19,653 nucleotides of DNA, from positions 1-19,653 of the forward strand of contig JAKEEV010000072.1 in NCBI GenBank assembly GCA_022616395.1, in the 5' to 3' direction. The notes below the pieces were generated by a model. It was given only the letters and a program-made list of their open reading frames with translations, ran no database searches and was not told the origin of the DNA. This DNA comes from Planctomycetia bacterium. Lineage in GTDB: Bacteria; Planctomycetota; Planctomycetia; Gemmatales; Gemmataceae. The position numbers and the translations under genes were made by a program. How positions within the stretch are numbered: the stretch's first letter is position 1; each line of letters starts with the position of its first letter. Shown one piece after another: positions 6,836 to 14,960 of this stretch.

Positions 6836-7004
6836 AGTCGCCTTCCATTGTTGTGTCAATCGTGCGGGTTTTGCCGGTTGCGACTCTTCGCAAAAGGCCA
6901 GAAGTGCGGCGGGAATGCTTGCACAATCTCCCCAACTTATCGAAAATGCGTGCGTTCTGTTCGCAATACCATCTGTGCTTCGGAACGCACCAACTCGGCG
7001 CTCT

Positions 7005-9401
7005 GTGAACGACATCGTCCGCGAGTTCCTGCTCGAAACGAACGAGAACCTTGCCCAGCTCGACCTCGACCTCGTCACTCTGGAACAGGAACCGGGTGAA
7101 CGCGAGACGCTGGCGCGAGTCTTCCGCACTTTGCACACGGTCAAGGGCACCGCGGGCTTCCTGGGTCTGGCCAAACTTCAGAGCGTCAGCCACGCGGGGG
7201 AAAACCTCCTCAGTCGTCTGCGGGCCGGGGATCTGACCTTCAACCCCGAAATTGCAACCGCCCTGCTGAGTGTTGTGGATGCAATCCGCAAGATGCTCGC
7301 GTCGGTTGAATCGACCGAGCAGGAAGGCGAAGGCGATTACTCCGCGCTGATTCAGACACTGGAGAAGTTGACGAAGTCCGCCGGCCCTCCGCGCTCGCGA
7401 CTCGCTCCGTTGCCCAACCCACTTCCTCCGCCAGCGCCACCGCCTCCTCCTGCCGCGGTTGCTCCACCGGTTGCCCCACCATCCGCACCGGCTGCGCCAA
7501 CCAACTCGTTCGCTTCGGAACAAACGCTCGTCCGGCCGCAACCATTCACTCCAGTTCCTCCGCCCGCGCCGATTCCCTTCTCGCCCTCCGCGGCCGCTTC
7601 CGAGGGAACCAAGATCATCCCCACGCCCGCAGCGCGAGGCCTGCCCGCACCGCTCGAAGGAAAGTCACCGCCGGATTCCGCCGAAACTCGTGTGCCGGCC
7701 GTCTCTGATTCGAGCATTCGCGTCGATGTCGGGCTGCTCGACAAGCTCATGACGCTCGTCGGCGAACTGGTGCTGGCTCGCAATCAGATCGTGCAGTTCG
7801 GAACCACGCAGGAAGACGCCGGGTTTCGCAACACGGTTCAACGACTCAATCTCTTGACCACGGAATTGCAAGCCGGGGTGATGAAGACGCGCATGCAGCC
7901 CATCGGAAACGTGTGGGCGAAGTTCCCGCGACTGGTGCGCGACCTCGCGGTGGCCGTCGGCAAGCAAGTTCGACTCGACATGGAAGGACAGGAGACGGAA
8001 CTCGACCGCTCGATCAGCGAAGCGATTCGCGATCCGCTCACGCACATGGTTCGCAATGCGGTCGATCACGGTATCGAGTTGCCCGGCTCGCGCATGGCAC
8101 AGGGGAAGCCGCTGGAAGGCCGATTGCACCTGCGTGCCTTCCACGAAGGCGGGAAAGTCATCATCGAGATCACCGACGACGGAGGAGGAATCGACCCGAT
8201 CCGCGTTCGGGACAAGGCTATCTCCGCGAAGCTCATCACGCCCGAACAGGCTGCGCGGATGAGCAACCGGGAACTGGTCAACCTCGTGTTCCTGCCCGGC
8301 TTCTCCACCGCTGACCGAGTCACGCACTTCTCCGGTCGGGGCGTTGGCATGGATGTGGTGCGCACCAACATCGAGAAGATCGGCGGAACGGTCGACATCG
8401 AGAGCGTGGTTACTCGCGGAACGACAGTCAAGATGAAGATTCCGCTGACGCTGGCGATCATTCCCGCTCTGACGATCACCACCGCGGGCGACCGCTACGC
8501 GATTCCGCAAGTCAGCTTGCTGGAACTGGTGCGCCTCGAAGGCGAGCAAGTTCGCAAATCCATCGAGCAGATTCACGGAGCACCGGTCTATCGTCTGCGC
8601 GGGAATCTCCTGCCGCTGGTTTATCTCTCCCGCGAGCTTCAAGTGGAATCGACGCGGCGCGAAAACGGCGAGGTGAACATTGTCGTGTTGCAGGCCGACG
8701 ACCGGCAGTTCGGTCTTGTGGTGGATGACATTCACGACACCGAGGAAATCGTCGTCAAGCCGCTGCAAAAGCAACTCAAGGGAATCACGGTCTTCGCCGG
8801 GGCGACGATCATGGGCGATGGGCTCGTTGCTCTGATTCTCGATGTCGTGGGGTTGGCCCAGCGCGCGAGCGTTATCTCCGGCGTCCGCGAGCGAGCGCTC
8901 ACCGAAACGCCCGCGACCGCAGCCGAGCAAGGCGGTAACCGGCAGACTGTTCTCCTGTTCGCCACTAACCGAGGCGAGCGCATGGCGGTTCCGCTGGCTC
9001 TGGTCGCCCGGCTCGAAGAGTTCCCGCGCTCGGCGGTCGAGAAAGTCGGCGGGCAGGATGTGGTTCAGTATCGCGGGGAGATTCTGCCGCTCCTCCACGT
9101 GGGCCGCGTGCTGCGCGGAGCGCGCAACAACACACGCGCCCGCAAGCAGCGCACACGAGCGGCCACGATGACAGACGACAAGGTGCAAGTGGTGGTGTAC
9201 ATCGGCGACAAGCAGCGTGTCGGGCTGGTCGTCGGGCGCATCATCGACATTGTTGAAGCGACGATCACCACCCGCGCGCCGGCGAACCGCCCCGGCGTGC
9301 TGTTCAACGCGGTCGTGCAGGATCGCGTGACCGAGTTTCTCGACATCGAAGGAATCATCCGCAAGCAGAACGGCGAACCCCGCCCGCAAGGGCGGGTGTA
9401 A
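7005..9401 (+). CDS. cheA: Chemotaxis histidine kinase CheA with two C-terminal CheW-like domains
   Basis: This 798-residue protein autophosphorylates in response to the receptor array and donates phosphate to CheY and CheB. Domain order: P1/Hpt (1-125, phospho-His44 in FRTLHTVKGTAGFLG), a proline-rich linker (about 128-230) with no recognisable P2 domain, the P3 dimerisation helices (about 237-300, LLDKLMTLVGELVLARNQI), and the P4 ATPase. P4 has the N-box HMVRNAVDHGIE, the G1 box DDGGGID, and GFSTADRVTHFSGRGVGMD. Two CheW-like domains follow (about 482-620 and 645-787). GTG 7005 is chosen because MNDIVREFLLETNENL matches the family start. The frame is open further 5' but overlaps glnB. The last residues (GEPRPQGRV) are encoded by an arm of a palindromic repeat. 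Confidence 0.95.
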   Translation: MNDIVREFLLETNENLAQLDLDLVTLEQEPGERETLARVFRTLHTVKGTAGFLGLAKLQSVSHAGENLLSRLRAGDLTFNPEIATALLSVVDAIRKMLASVESTEQEGEGDYSALIQTLEKLTKSAGPPRSRLAPLPNPLPPPAPPPPPAAVAPPVAPPSAPAAPTNSFASEQTLVRPQPFTPVPPPAPIPFSPSAAASEGTKIIPTPAARGLPAPLEGKSPPDSAETRVPAVSDSSIRVDVGLLDKLMTLVGELVLARNQIVQFGTTQEDAGFRNTVQRLNLLTTELQAGVMKTRMQPIGNVWAKFPRLVRDLAVAVGKQVRLDMEGQETELDRSISEAIRDPLTHMVRNAVDHGIELPGSRMAQGKPLEGRLHLRAFHEGGKVIIEITDDGGGIDPIRVRDKAISAKLITPEQAARMSNRELVNLVFLPGFSTADRVTHFSGRGVGMDVVRTNIEKIGGTVDIESVVTRGTTVKMKIPLTLAIIPALTITTAGDRYAIPQVSLLELVRLEGEQVRKSIEQIHGAPVYRLRGNLLPLVYLSRELQVESTRRENGEVNIVVLQADDRQFGLVVDDIHDTEEIVVKPLQKQLKGITVFAGATIMGDGLVALILDVVGLAQRASVISGVRERALTETPATAAEQGGNRQTVLLFATNRGERMAVPLALVARLEEFPRSAVEKVGGQDVVQYRGEILPLLHVGRVLRGARNNTRARKQRTRAATMTDDKVQVVVYIGDKQRVGLVVGRIIDIVEATITTRAPANRPGVLFNAVVQDRVTEFLDIEGIIRKQNGEPRPQGRV

Positions 9402-9436
9402 CAGTCAACCCACCGCCCTTGCGGGCGGGGTTCGCC
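9372..9436. repeat. 24-bp inverted repeat spanning the cheA stop codon
   Basis: Arms 9372-9395 and 9413-9436 are perfect reverse complements (GGCGAACCCCGCCCGCAAGG and onward). The left arm is coding for the CheA C-terminus, the loop holds the TAA (9399-9401), and the right arm ends 15 nt before the cheW start. It may limit cheA-cheW readthrough, or it may be an inserted palindrome. Confidence 0.85.
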
Positions 9437-9451
9437 AACACAGGAGCTTCC

Positions 9452-9889
9452 GTGGCCGACGAACGTCAGTACTGCACGTTCTTCCTCGATGGGTACTACT
9501 TCGGCATCGACGTGCTGAAGGTGCAGGAGATTATCCGCTATCAGGAGATGACGCGAGTGCCGCTCGCGCCGCCGGTTGTGCACGGGCTGATTAACTTGCG
9601 CGGTCAGATTGTGACGGCGCTGGACCTTCGCCGGCGGCTGGAGATGCCCGACCGTGCGGCCACTGAGCTGCCGGTCAACGTGGTCGTCCACACCGACGAC
9701 GGCGCGGTGAGCTTGCTCGTGGACGAAATCGGCGACGTACTCAGCGTGCCGGAGAAGGCATTCGAGCGGACGCCCGAGACGCTCCAGGGGATCGCGCAGG
9801 AGTTGATCCGCGGCGCGTACAAGCTGGAAAATCGGCTGCTGTTGCTGCTCGATATCGGGAAGACTCTTGCGACGAGCGCCGAGGACTAA
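9452..9889 (+). CDS. cheW: Chemotaxis coupling protein CheW
   Basis: This 145-residue single CheW domain couples receptors to CheA. The motifs are standard: FFLDGYYFGIDVLKVQEI, VPLAPPVVHGLINLRGQIVTALDLRRRL, VNVVVHTDDGAVSLLVDEIGDVL, and a C-terminal helix in NRLLLLLDIGKTL. The GTG at 9452 is preferred over the TTG at 9419. An AGGAG (9442-9446) lies 5 nt before the GTG, and the extra TTG-initiated residues would be encoded by the palindromic repeat. It is 50 nt from cheA. Confidence 0.95.
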   Translation: MADERQYCTFFLDGYYFGIDVLKVQEIIRYQEMTRVPLAPPVVHGLINLRGQIVTALDLRRRLEMPDRAATELPVNVVVHTDDGAVSLLVDEIGDVLSVPEKAFERTPETLQGIAQELIRGAYKLENRLLLLLDIGKTLATSAED

Positions 9890-9906
9890 ACACCAATCCA
9901 CCAATC

Positions 9907-9925
9907 GCACCTTCCCGCAAGGTGC
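9907..9925. promoter_or_regulatory. Small hairpin between cheW and the MCP gene
   Basis: GCACCTT (9907-9913) and AAGGTGC (9919-9925) form a 7-bp stem with a 5-base loop. It lies in the 68-nt cheW-mcp spacer, upstream of the GGGGAG ribosome binding site (9945-9950). No U-tract follows. It may affect mRNA stability between the genes. Confidence 0.35.
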
Positions 9926-9957
9926 TTGACCCGCAATTGATTATGGGGAGTTAGATC

Positions 9958-12087
9958 ATGACCTGGTTACGCAACTTGCGTGTGTCCATCAAACTCCTGG
10001 TCGCCTTCGGCCTGATCGCGGTGATCATCGTTGTCGTCGGAGGGGTTGGTGTTTACACCCTCGGCGTTCTCAACACCAACGTGAAGGAGTTGTACGAGGA
10101 CGAGATGGAACCCAGCCTCGACATGGTGGATCTTCAGGCACTCCTCTGGGAGATTCGGTCCAACACCTGGCAAGTTCTCGCTGTCACGGACCCCGCGGAG
10201 TTGAAGATCGCCATCGACAGGGGGTATGAACTGCACAGGACTCTTCGGAAGCAGGAGGAGGCTCTCCTGCCCAAGATTCGCTCCGCCGAGTTGCGTAACC
10301 AATTCCAGAAAGCGCGCGACGCAACGAGCGAGTATGTGAGAGCACGAGAGGAACTCATTCTGCAGCCTTTGGGGGCAGGACGCCGGGCGGATGCCGCCAA
10401 GAACACGGCCCTGACAGGCGGCAAGTTGAATAGCGCAGTCGAATCCCTGAACAAGTCCGTGGACGTGACAAAAGAGTCCGGCCAGAACAAGTACAAGGAC
10501 TCGCAGTCGCTCTACTCGTCGAGCCGAACGAGCCTCCTGACGGTCGCGTTCATCGGCATCGCGTTGGGCCTCGGGTTCGGTCTTGCCCTCGCGCGGATGA
10601 TCACCAGGCCGCTCCACGCCACCATGACTGTGCTGGAAGCGGTCGCGGCCGGCGACCTGACCAAGCGGGCCGGGGTGACGCACTCGGACGAAATCGGTCG
10701 GATGGCCAAGGCAGTTGACAAGGCAATCGTTTCACTCAGTAGCACCCAGTCGATGATCGAGAACGCCCCGACCAACGTGATACTGGCCGACCTCTCGCTC
10801 AAGATTACCTACGTCAACCCGGCCTCGCTCACCTTGCTCCGAAAACTCGAGCGGCACCTGCCGGTCAAGGCAGAAGCCGTACTGGGCTCGAGCATCGACG
10901 TCTTCCACAAGAACCCCGACTATCAGCGGAAGATTCTCGCCGATCCGAAGAACCTTCCCGTCCGCGCCAACATCAAGATCGGTCCGGAAACCGCCGACCT
11001 GCTCGTTACTGCCATTTATGACAACAACAAGAACTACCTCGGCCCGATGGTGACGTGGGAACTCATCACCGAGAAACTCGAAACGGAACGCAAGATCCAG
11101 GAAGCCAACGAACGCGAGCGCAGGCAAGCCGAAGACCTGCGCACGAAAGTGGAGAGCATCCTCGAAGTGGTCACGGCGGCCACGCGAGGCGATCTCACTC
11201 ACGAAGTCAGTGTCAAGGGGAGCGATTCCATCGGTCAGATGGGCGAAGGACTCAGCCGGTTCTTCGCCAATCTCCGCGGGAATGTGTCGAACATGGCGCA
11301 GACCGCACAGGCGCTCGCCAGTGCTTCACGCGAACTCACTGCGGTCAGCCAGCAGATGTCGGCCAACGCGGAGGAGACCGCGACTCAGGCGAACGTCGCG
11401 TCGGCCGCGGCCACACAGGTCAGCCAGAACGTAGCGACCGTTGCCACCGGGACCGAGGAAATGGGAGCGAGTATCAAGGAGATCGCCAAGAACGCCAACG
11501 AAGCGGCGAAAGTGGCAACCGCGGCCGTGAAAGTGGCCGAGCGAACCAATGCCACTGTCGCCAAGCTCGGCGAGAGCAGCGCTGAGATCGGAAACGTCAT
11601 CAAGGTTATTACGTCGATCGCGCAGCAAACGAACTTGCTCGCGCTCAACGCCACCATCGAGGCCGCACGCGCAGGCGAGGCCGGGAAGGGATTCGCCGTG
11701 GTCGCCAACGAGGTGAAGGAACTCGCCAAGCAAACCGCCAAGGCGACCGAGGATATCAGCCGAAAGATCGAGGCGATTCAGAGCGATACTCGAGGAGCGG
11801 TCGAGGCCATCGAGCAGATCAGCAAGATCATTAACCAGATCAACGACATCCAGAACACCATCGCCAGCGCGGTCGAGGAGCAGACCGCGACAACCGGCGA
11901 GATTAGCCGAAACGTCGCGGAGGCGGCGAAGGGGAGCAACGAAATCGCGCAGAACATTTCGGGCGTTGCACAGGCCGCTCGCGGCACCACCGAAGGAGCC
12001 AGCGACACCAAACGCTCCGCCGACGAACTGTCTCGAATGGCGATCGACTTGCAGAAATTGGTAAACCAGTTCAAGTACGCGTCATGA
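9958..12087 (+). CDS. Methyl-accepting chemotaxis protein, 4HB-HAMP-PAS-HAMP-MCP
   Basis: This 709-residue receptor has TM1 at about 11-36, a helical periplasmic domain resembling the four-helix-bundle ligand-binding type (37-190), and TM2 at about 192-213. HAMP1 follows (214-266), then a PAS-like domain (about 268-370, MIENAPTNVILADLSLKITYVN), a linker coiled coil, and HAMP2 (about 398-448, GDLTHEVSVKGSDSIGQMGEGL). The MCP signalling hairpin (about 450-705) carries the highly conserved tip at about 553-590 (SIAQQTNLLALNATIEAARA). Glutamate pairs suited to CheR/CheB modification are visible (TEEMGASI, VEEQTATTGEI). No C-terminal CheR-docking pentapeptide is present. GGGGAG lies 7 nt before the ATG. 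The internal PAS suggests it also senses a cytoplasmic signal such as redox state, but no cofactor-binding residue is evident. Confidence 0.95.
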   Translation: MTWLRNLRVSIKLLVAFGLIAVIIVVVGGVGVYTLGVLNTNVKELYEDEMEPSLDMVDLQALLWEIRSNTWQVLAVTDPAELKIAIDRGYELHRTLRKQEEALLPKIRSAELRNQFQKARDATSEYVRAREELILQPLGAGRRADAAKNTALTGGKLNSAVESLNKSVDVTKESGQNKYKDSQSLYSSSRTSLLTVAFIGIALGLGFGLALARMITRPLHATMTVLEAVAAGDLTKRAGVTHSDEIGRMAKAVDKAIVSLSSTQSMIENAPTNVILADLSLKITYVNPASLTLLRKLERHLPVKAEAVLGSSIDVFHKNPDYQRKILADPKNLPVRANIKIGPETADLLVTAIYDNNKNYLGPMVTWELITEKLETERKIQEANERERRQAEDLRTKVESILEVVTAATRGDLTHEVSVKGSDSIGQMGEGLSRFFANLRGNVSNMAQTAQALASASRELTAVSQQMSANAEETATQANVASAAATQVSQNVATVATGTEEMGASIKEIAKNANEAAKVATAAVKVAERTNATVAKLGESSAEIGNVIKVITSIAQQTNLLALNATIEAARAGEAGKGFAVVANEVKELAKQTAKATEDISRKIEAIQSDTRGAVEAIEQISKIINQINDIQNTIASAVEEQTATTGEISRNVAEAAKGSNEIAQNISGVAQAARGTTEGASDTKRSADELSRMAIDLQKLVNQFKYAS

Positions 12088-12151
12088 GCGTCGAGCCGTC
12101 AGGCCGACGGTGTCTTCAACGCGCACCGTCGGCCTGACGGCTCGACGCTCA
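12085..12151. terminator. 28-bp perfect inverted repeat overlapping the MCP stop codon
   Basis: Arms 12085-12112 and 12124-12151 are exact reverse complements with an 11-nt loop. The TGA stop is the first three bases of the left arm. The sequence (GAGCGTCGAGCCGTCAGGCC, then GACGGTG) resembles the hairpin at 4009-4072. It probably terminates or protects the cheA-cheW-mcp transcript, and cheY then starts 290 nt further on. Confidence 0.75.
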
Positions 12152-12440
12152 GAAATACCCCGGCGTGAATTCTGCGGCGGAAGCATATTCTGCTGGTGAT
12201 GCGGAAGTTCCGTCGAGTTGAAGTGGAGAGCGAGGAGCCATCTCAGTCAAATTCGTACTAGAACTCAACAGGCACACTCCCCTTCAACCGCCCGTTCCAA
12301 CGCCTCGCGTCTCAACTCCTGCCTGATGCAACCGTCGAGCCGGAAGGTGAGCGCGAATCGGTCGCGGGGTCGGATTGACGCTTCGACGAGTCCGCGCGAT
12401 CCTGTAAGCTCGGAATTGATGGCTCACGGCAGGTGACCAC
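12152..12440 (+). other. Non-coding gap before cheY
   Basis: This stretch of about 290 nt has no credible gene. A 72-codon open frame (12218-12436) has no ribosome binding site and no recognisable product. Because the preceding hairpin should end upstream transcription, a promoter for cheY-cheB-cheR is expected here, but no clear -35/-10 or -24/-12 pair was found. AGGTGA at 12431-12436 is the cheY ribosome binding site. Confidence 0.4.
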
Positions 12441-12809
12441 ATGCGCGCCCTGGTTATCGACGATTCTCGAACGGTCCGACTCATCATCGGCAAGATTCTC
12501 ACCGAGTTGGGGCTTGAGGTGAGCGAGGCCGCCAACGGCCGCGAGGGTCTGGAGCGACTGCAAGAGTCACCTGTCGAGTTGGTTCTGGTGGACTGGAATA
12601 TGCCGGAGATGAACGGGCTGGACTTCATCAAGACCGTTCGCTCGCAGCGCATTTTCGACCCTGTGCGGCTGGTGATGGTGACCACCGAGACCGAGCAGGA
12701 ACAAGTGATCCGCGCGCTCGACGCCGGGGCCAACGAGTACGTCATGAAGCCCTTCACGCGCGAAATCCTGGTGGCGAAGCTCAGCCTGCTCGATGTGCTT
12801 GGGGAGTGA
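12441..12809 (+). CDS. cheY: Single-domain response regulator CheY
   Basis: This 122-residue receiver domain has no output domain. The acidic pair is Asp7/Asp8 (VIDDSRTVR), the phospho-acceptor is Asp51 (VLVDWNMPEMNG), the switch threonine is in VTTET at 81-82, a switch-position tyrosine is Tyr100, and the conserved lysine is Lys103 (VMKPF). These residues are all intact, so it should be phosphorylated by CheA. The DDSRTVR and DWNMPEMNG patterns are typical of CheY. It lies 3 nt before cheB and shares a transcript with it. Its target may be the flagellar switch or another output, which the window does not reveal. Confidence 0.93.
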   Translation: MRALVIDDSRTVRLIIGKILTELGLEVSEAANGREGLERLQESPVELVLVDWNMPEMNGLDFIKTVRSQRIFDPVRLVMVTTETEQEQVIRALDAGANEYVMKPFTREILVAKLSLLDVLGE

Positions 12810-12812
12810 GCC

Positions 12813-13934
12813 GTGCCGAAGATTCGGGTCCTGATCGTGGACGACGCGGTTGTGTTCCGCCGGCTGGTCGCCGAGGAACTCTCCTCCGATCCCATGATCG
12901 AAGTGGTCGGCACCGCGGCCAATGGCAAGATCGCGCTGGCGAAACTTCCGCAAGTGAACCCGGACCTCGTCATCCTGGATATCGAGATGCCCGAGATGGA
13001 TGGGCTGACGGCTCTGAAGGAAATTCGCAAGCTCTATCCGAAGCTGCCGGTCATCATGTTCAGCGCGCTGACCGAACGCGGAGCCGCGGAAACACTCGAT
13101 GCTCTTGCGCTGGGAGCAACGGACTACTTCACCAAACCGACCAATGTCGGCGGGCTGGATGCCTCGCTCCAGGTGCTTCGCGACGAGTTAATTCCAGAGA
13201 TCAAGTCGCTCTGCGCCGCGGTGATCGGGCCAGGTTACAAAATCAGCACCCTCGCGACGCCAACTTCACCCGCGCCTCTGTCTGGAATGCGGCCGACCAC
13301 AAGCGCCGCACCGCTATCAGGTATGCGGAGCATCCGACCCGGTCCGATCGAGGTGTTGGCAATCGCGACATCGACCGGAGGGCCAAACGCGCTGGCGGAG
13401 GTGTTCGCTGGGCTTCCAGGCGACTTGCCGGTTCCCGTGGTTCTCGTCCAGCACATGCCACCGACGTTCACCAAACTCCTCGCCGAACGCCTCAGCGCAC
13501 AGTTTCCTATTCCGGTGGAAGAGGGGCGTTCGGGCGAGTTGCTTCTGCCGGGCCGCGCGTGGATTGCTCCGGGCGATTACCACATGATCGTTGTTCGAGA
13601 TGGTTCTCGCGCGCGCATTCTGGTTCACCAGGACCCGCCCGAGAACTCGTGTCGGCCGGCCGCGGACGTGCTGTTCCGATCGCTGGCGCGCGTGTTCGGT
13701 CCGAATGTGCTCGGTGTGGTACTCACGGGAATGGGGCAGGACGGCTTGCGCGGATGTGAGTCCGTGAAGGCGGCGGGCGGGCAAGTGATCGCGCAGGACG
13801 AAGAGTCTTCGGTCGTTTGGGGAATGCCGGGGTTCGTGGTGCGCGCTGGGCTGGCGGACAAGGTTCTTCCACTTCCTCAGGTCGCCGCGGAGATCGTGCG
13901 CCGGGTGCGGATCGGGCGGGGAGACGCCCCATGA
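12813..13934 (+). CDS. cheB: Chemotaxis methylesterase/response regulator CheB
   Basis: This 373-residue protein removes methyl groups from MCP glutamates. An N-terminal receiver (1-125) has Asp10/Asp11, acceptor Asp56 (LVILDIEMPEMDG) and KPT at 108-110. A linker (about 140-178) contains a tandem APLSGMR duplication. The methylesterase domain has the catalytic triad Ser187 (ATSTGGP), His214 (VQHMPP) and Asp310 (LTGMGQDGLRG). The GTG start is preceded by GGGGAG (12801-12806), which lies inside the end of cheY. Its last bases overlap cheR by ATGA. Confidence 0.95.
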   Translation: MPKIRVLIVDDAVVFRRLVAEELSSDPMIEVVGTAANGKIALAKLPQVNPDLVILDIEMPEMDGLTALKEIRKLYPKLPVIMFSALTERGAAETLDALALGATDYFTKPTNVGGLDASLQVLRDELIPEIKSLCAAVIGPGYKISTLATPTSPAPLSGMRPTTSAAPLSGMRSIRPGPIEVLAIATSTGGPNALAEVFAGLPGDLPVPVVLVQHMPPTFTKLLAERLSAQFPIPVEEGRSGELLLPGRAWIAPGDYHMIVVRDGSRARILVHQDPPENSCRPAADVLFRSLARVFGPNVLGVVLTGMGQDGLRGCESVKAAGGQVIAQDEESSVVWGMPGFVVRAGLADKVLPLPQVAAEIVRRVRIGRGDAP

Positions 13935-14746
13935 CCACAGACGAATTCGACTTTGTCTGTCGGCTTGTTCGCGAACGCAGCTCGATCGTTCTGGAAGCGG
14001 GGAAGGAATATCTCGTTGAGAGCCGTCTTGCTCCGATCGCCCGGCAACTTCAGCTTGGCTCGGTTGGCGAACTGATCGGGCGACTGCGGTCAGGCTCGGA
14101 TAACGGGTTGCATATTCGCGTGGTGGAGGCGATGGTCACCAACGAGACCTCGTTCTTCCGCGACATTCACCCCTTCGAGGGATTGAAGGGCACCGTAATT
14201 CCAGAGCTGATGCGAGCGCGAAAGAGCGAACGACAACTCAACGTGTGGTCGGCCGCGTGTTCGACCGGTCAGGAGCCGTACAGCTTTGTTATCATGCTGC
14301 GGGAACACTTCCCGGAACTGAGCGGCTGGCGGGTGAACGTGTTGGCAACCGATTTGTCAACCGAAGTGCTTGGCCGAGCGCGCGAGGGACGTTACAACCA
14401 GATCGAAGTCAACCGCGGGCTGCCTGCTCCGGTGTTGGTGAGATATTTCAAGCAGCGCGGAACGCAATGGGAACTGAGTGAAGAGATTCGCCGAGCGGTC
14501 GAGTTCCGCGAGATGAATCTCGCTCGGCTGTGGCCGGTGCTACCGAAGATGGACATCATCTTCCTGCGGAATGTGATGATCTATTTCGATGTGGAGACGA
14601 AAAAGGCGATTCTCGGCCGCGTGGCTCGTCTCTTGCGGCCCGATAGCTACTTGTTGTTGGGTAGCGCTGAGACAACGCTCAATCTCGATCTGTCATTCCG
14701 CCGAGTCGAGAACATCAAAGGCGGGTTCTACCAGCTTGTGGGGTGA
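13931..14746 (+). CDS. cheR: Chemotaxis methyltransferase CheR
   Basis: This 271-residue SAM-dependent enzyme methylates MCP glutamates. The N-terminal helical domain contains the VTNETSFFRDIHPFE motif. The SAM-binding motif I region is VWSAACSTGQEPYS, followed by VLATDLSTEVLGRA and IFLRNVMIYFD. It is of standard length with no TPR extension. The ATG at 13931 overlaps the cheB stop as ATGA, which indicates translational coupling and fixes the start. An open frame upstream lies inside cheB and is not used. Confidence 0.95.
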   Translation: MTTDEFDFVCRLVRERSSIVLEAGKEYLVESRLAPIARQLQLGSVGELIGRLRSGSDNGLHIRVVEAMVTNETSFFRDIHPFEGLKGTVIPELMRARKSERQLNVWSAACSTGQEPYSFVIMLREHFPELSGWRVNVLATDLSTEVLGRAREGRYNQIEVNRGLPAPVLVRYFKQRGTQWELSEEIRRAVEFREMNLARLWPVLPKMDIIFLRNVMIYFDVETKKAILGRVARLLRPDSYLLLGSAETTLNLDLSFRRVENIKGGFYQLVG

Positions 14747-14911
14747 GAAGTCGGTGCCGCTTGCCGAGCGGCACAGCTTTCAGAGTAGTCCTCACGCTCC
14801 GCGTGATGCCGACGCGAAGCGGCGGAGCTAAAGACACATCACGCAAAGCGTGATGACTACTCTGAAGGCGGAGAGAAAGACACATCACGCGGAGCGTGAT
14901 GACTACTCTGA
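14747..14911. repeat. Block of palindromic repeats between cheR and the cheX-like gene
   Basis: The block begins with GTGCCGCT-TGCCG-AGCGGCAC (14754-14774). A TCACGC-TCC-GCGTGA palindrome follows (14792-14806). Then come two tandem units of the same type as at 61-152, with arms 14837-14844/14848-14855 (AAA loop) and 14883-14890/14894-14901 (GGA loop), 46 bp apart. It divides the che cluster. Reading into cheX adds a spurious repeat-encoded N-terminus (HHAERDDYSE) to that frame. Confidence 0.85.
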
Positions 14912-14960
14912 AAACCGCCCAGGCAAGGCGGGACTACACGGGTTGGATGGAGGAATACTC

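Noticed and set aside
6732..7004. A 91-codon 5' extension of CheA
   Set aside because: It overlaps glnB in another frame, and the P1 domain begins at GTG 7005.
7665..9389. A 574-codon minus-strand open frame opposite cheA
   Set aside because: It is an antisense shadow produced by GC-rich third positions. It has no recognisable domain, and cheA is certain.
12373..12412. TTGACG followed by TGTAAG as a cheY promoter
   Set aside because: The spacer is about 22 nt, too long for a sigma-70-type promoter, and the -10 match is poor.
12218..12436. A 72-codon open frame between the MCP gene and cheY
   Set aside because: It has no ribosome binding site, no family likeness and biased shadow-like composition.
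12806..13759. A 317-codon plus-strand open frame within cheB
   Set aside because: It is an Arg/Ser-rich shadow in another frame. CheB has complete catalytic residues.
14850..14960. A 37-codon extension of the CheX-like protein
   Set aside because: It would translate the palindromic repeats, whereas TTG 14961 has a GGAGG at correct spacing.
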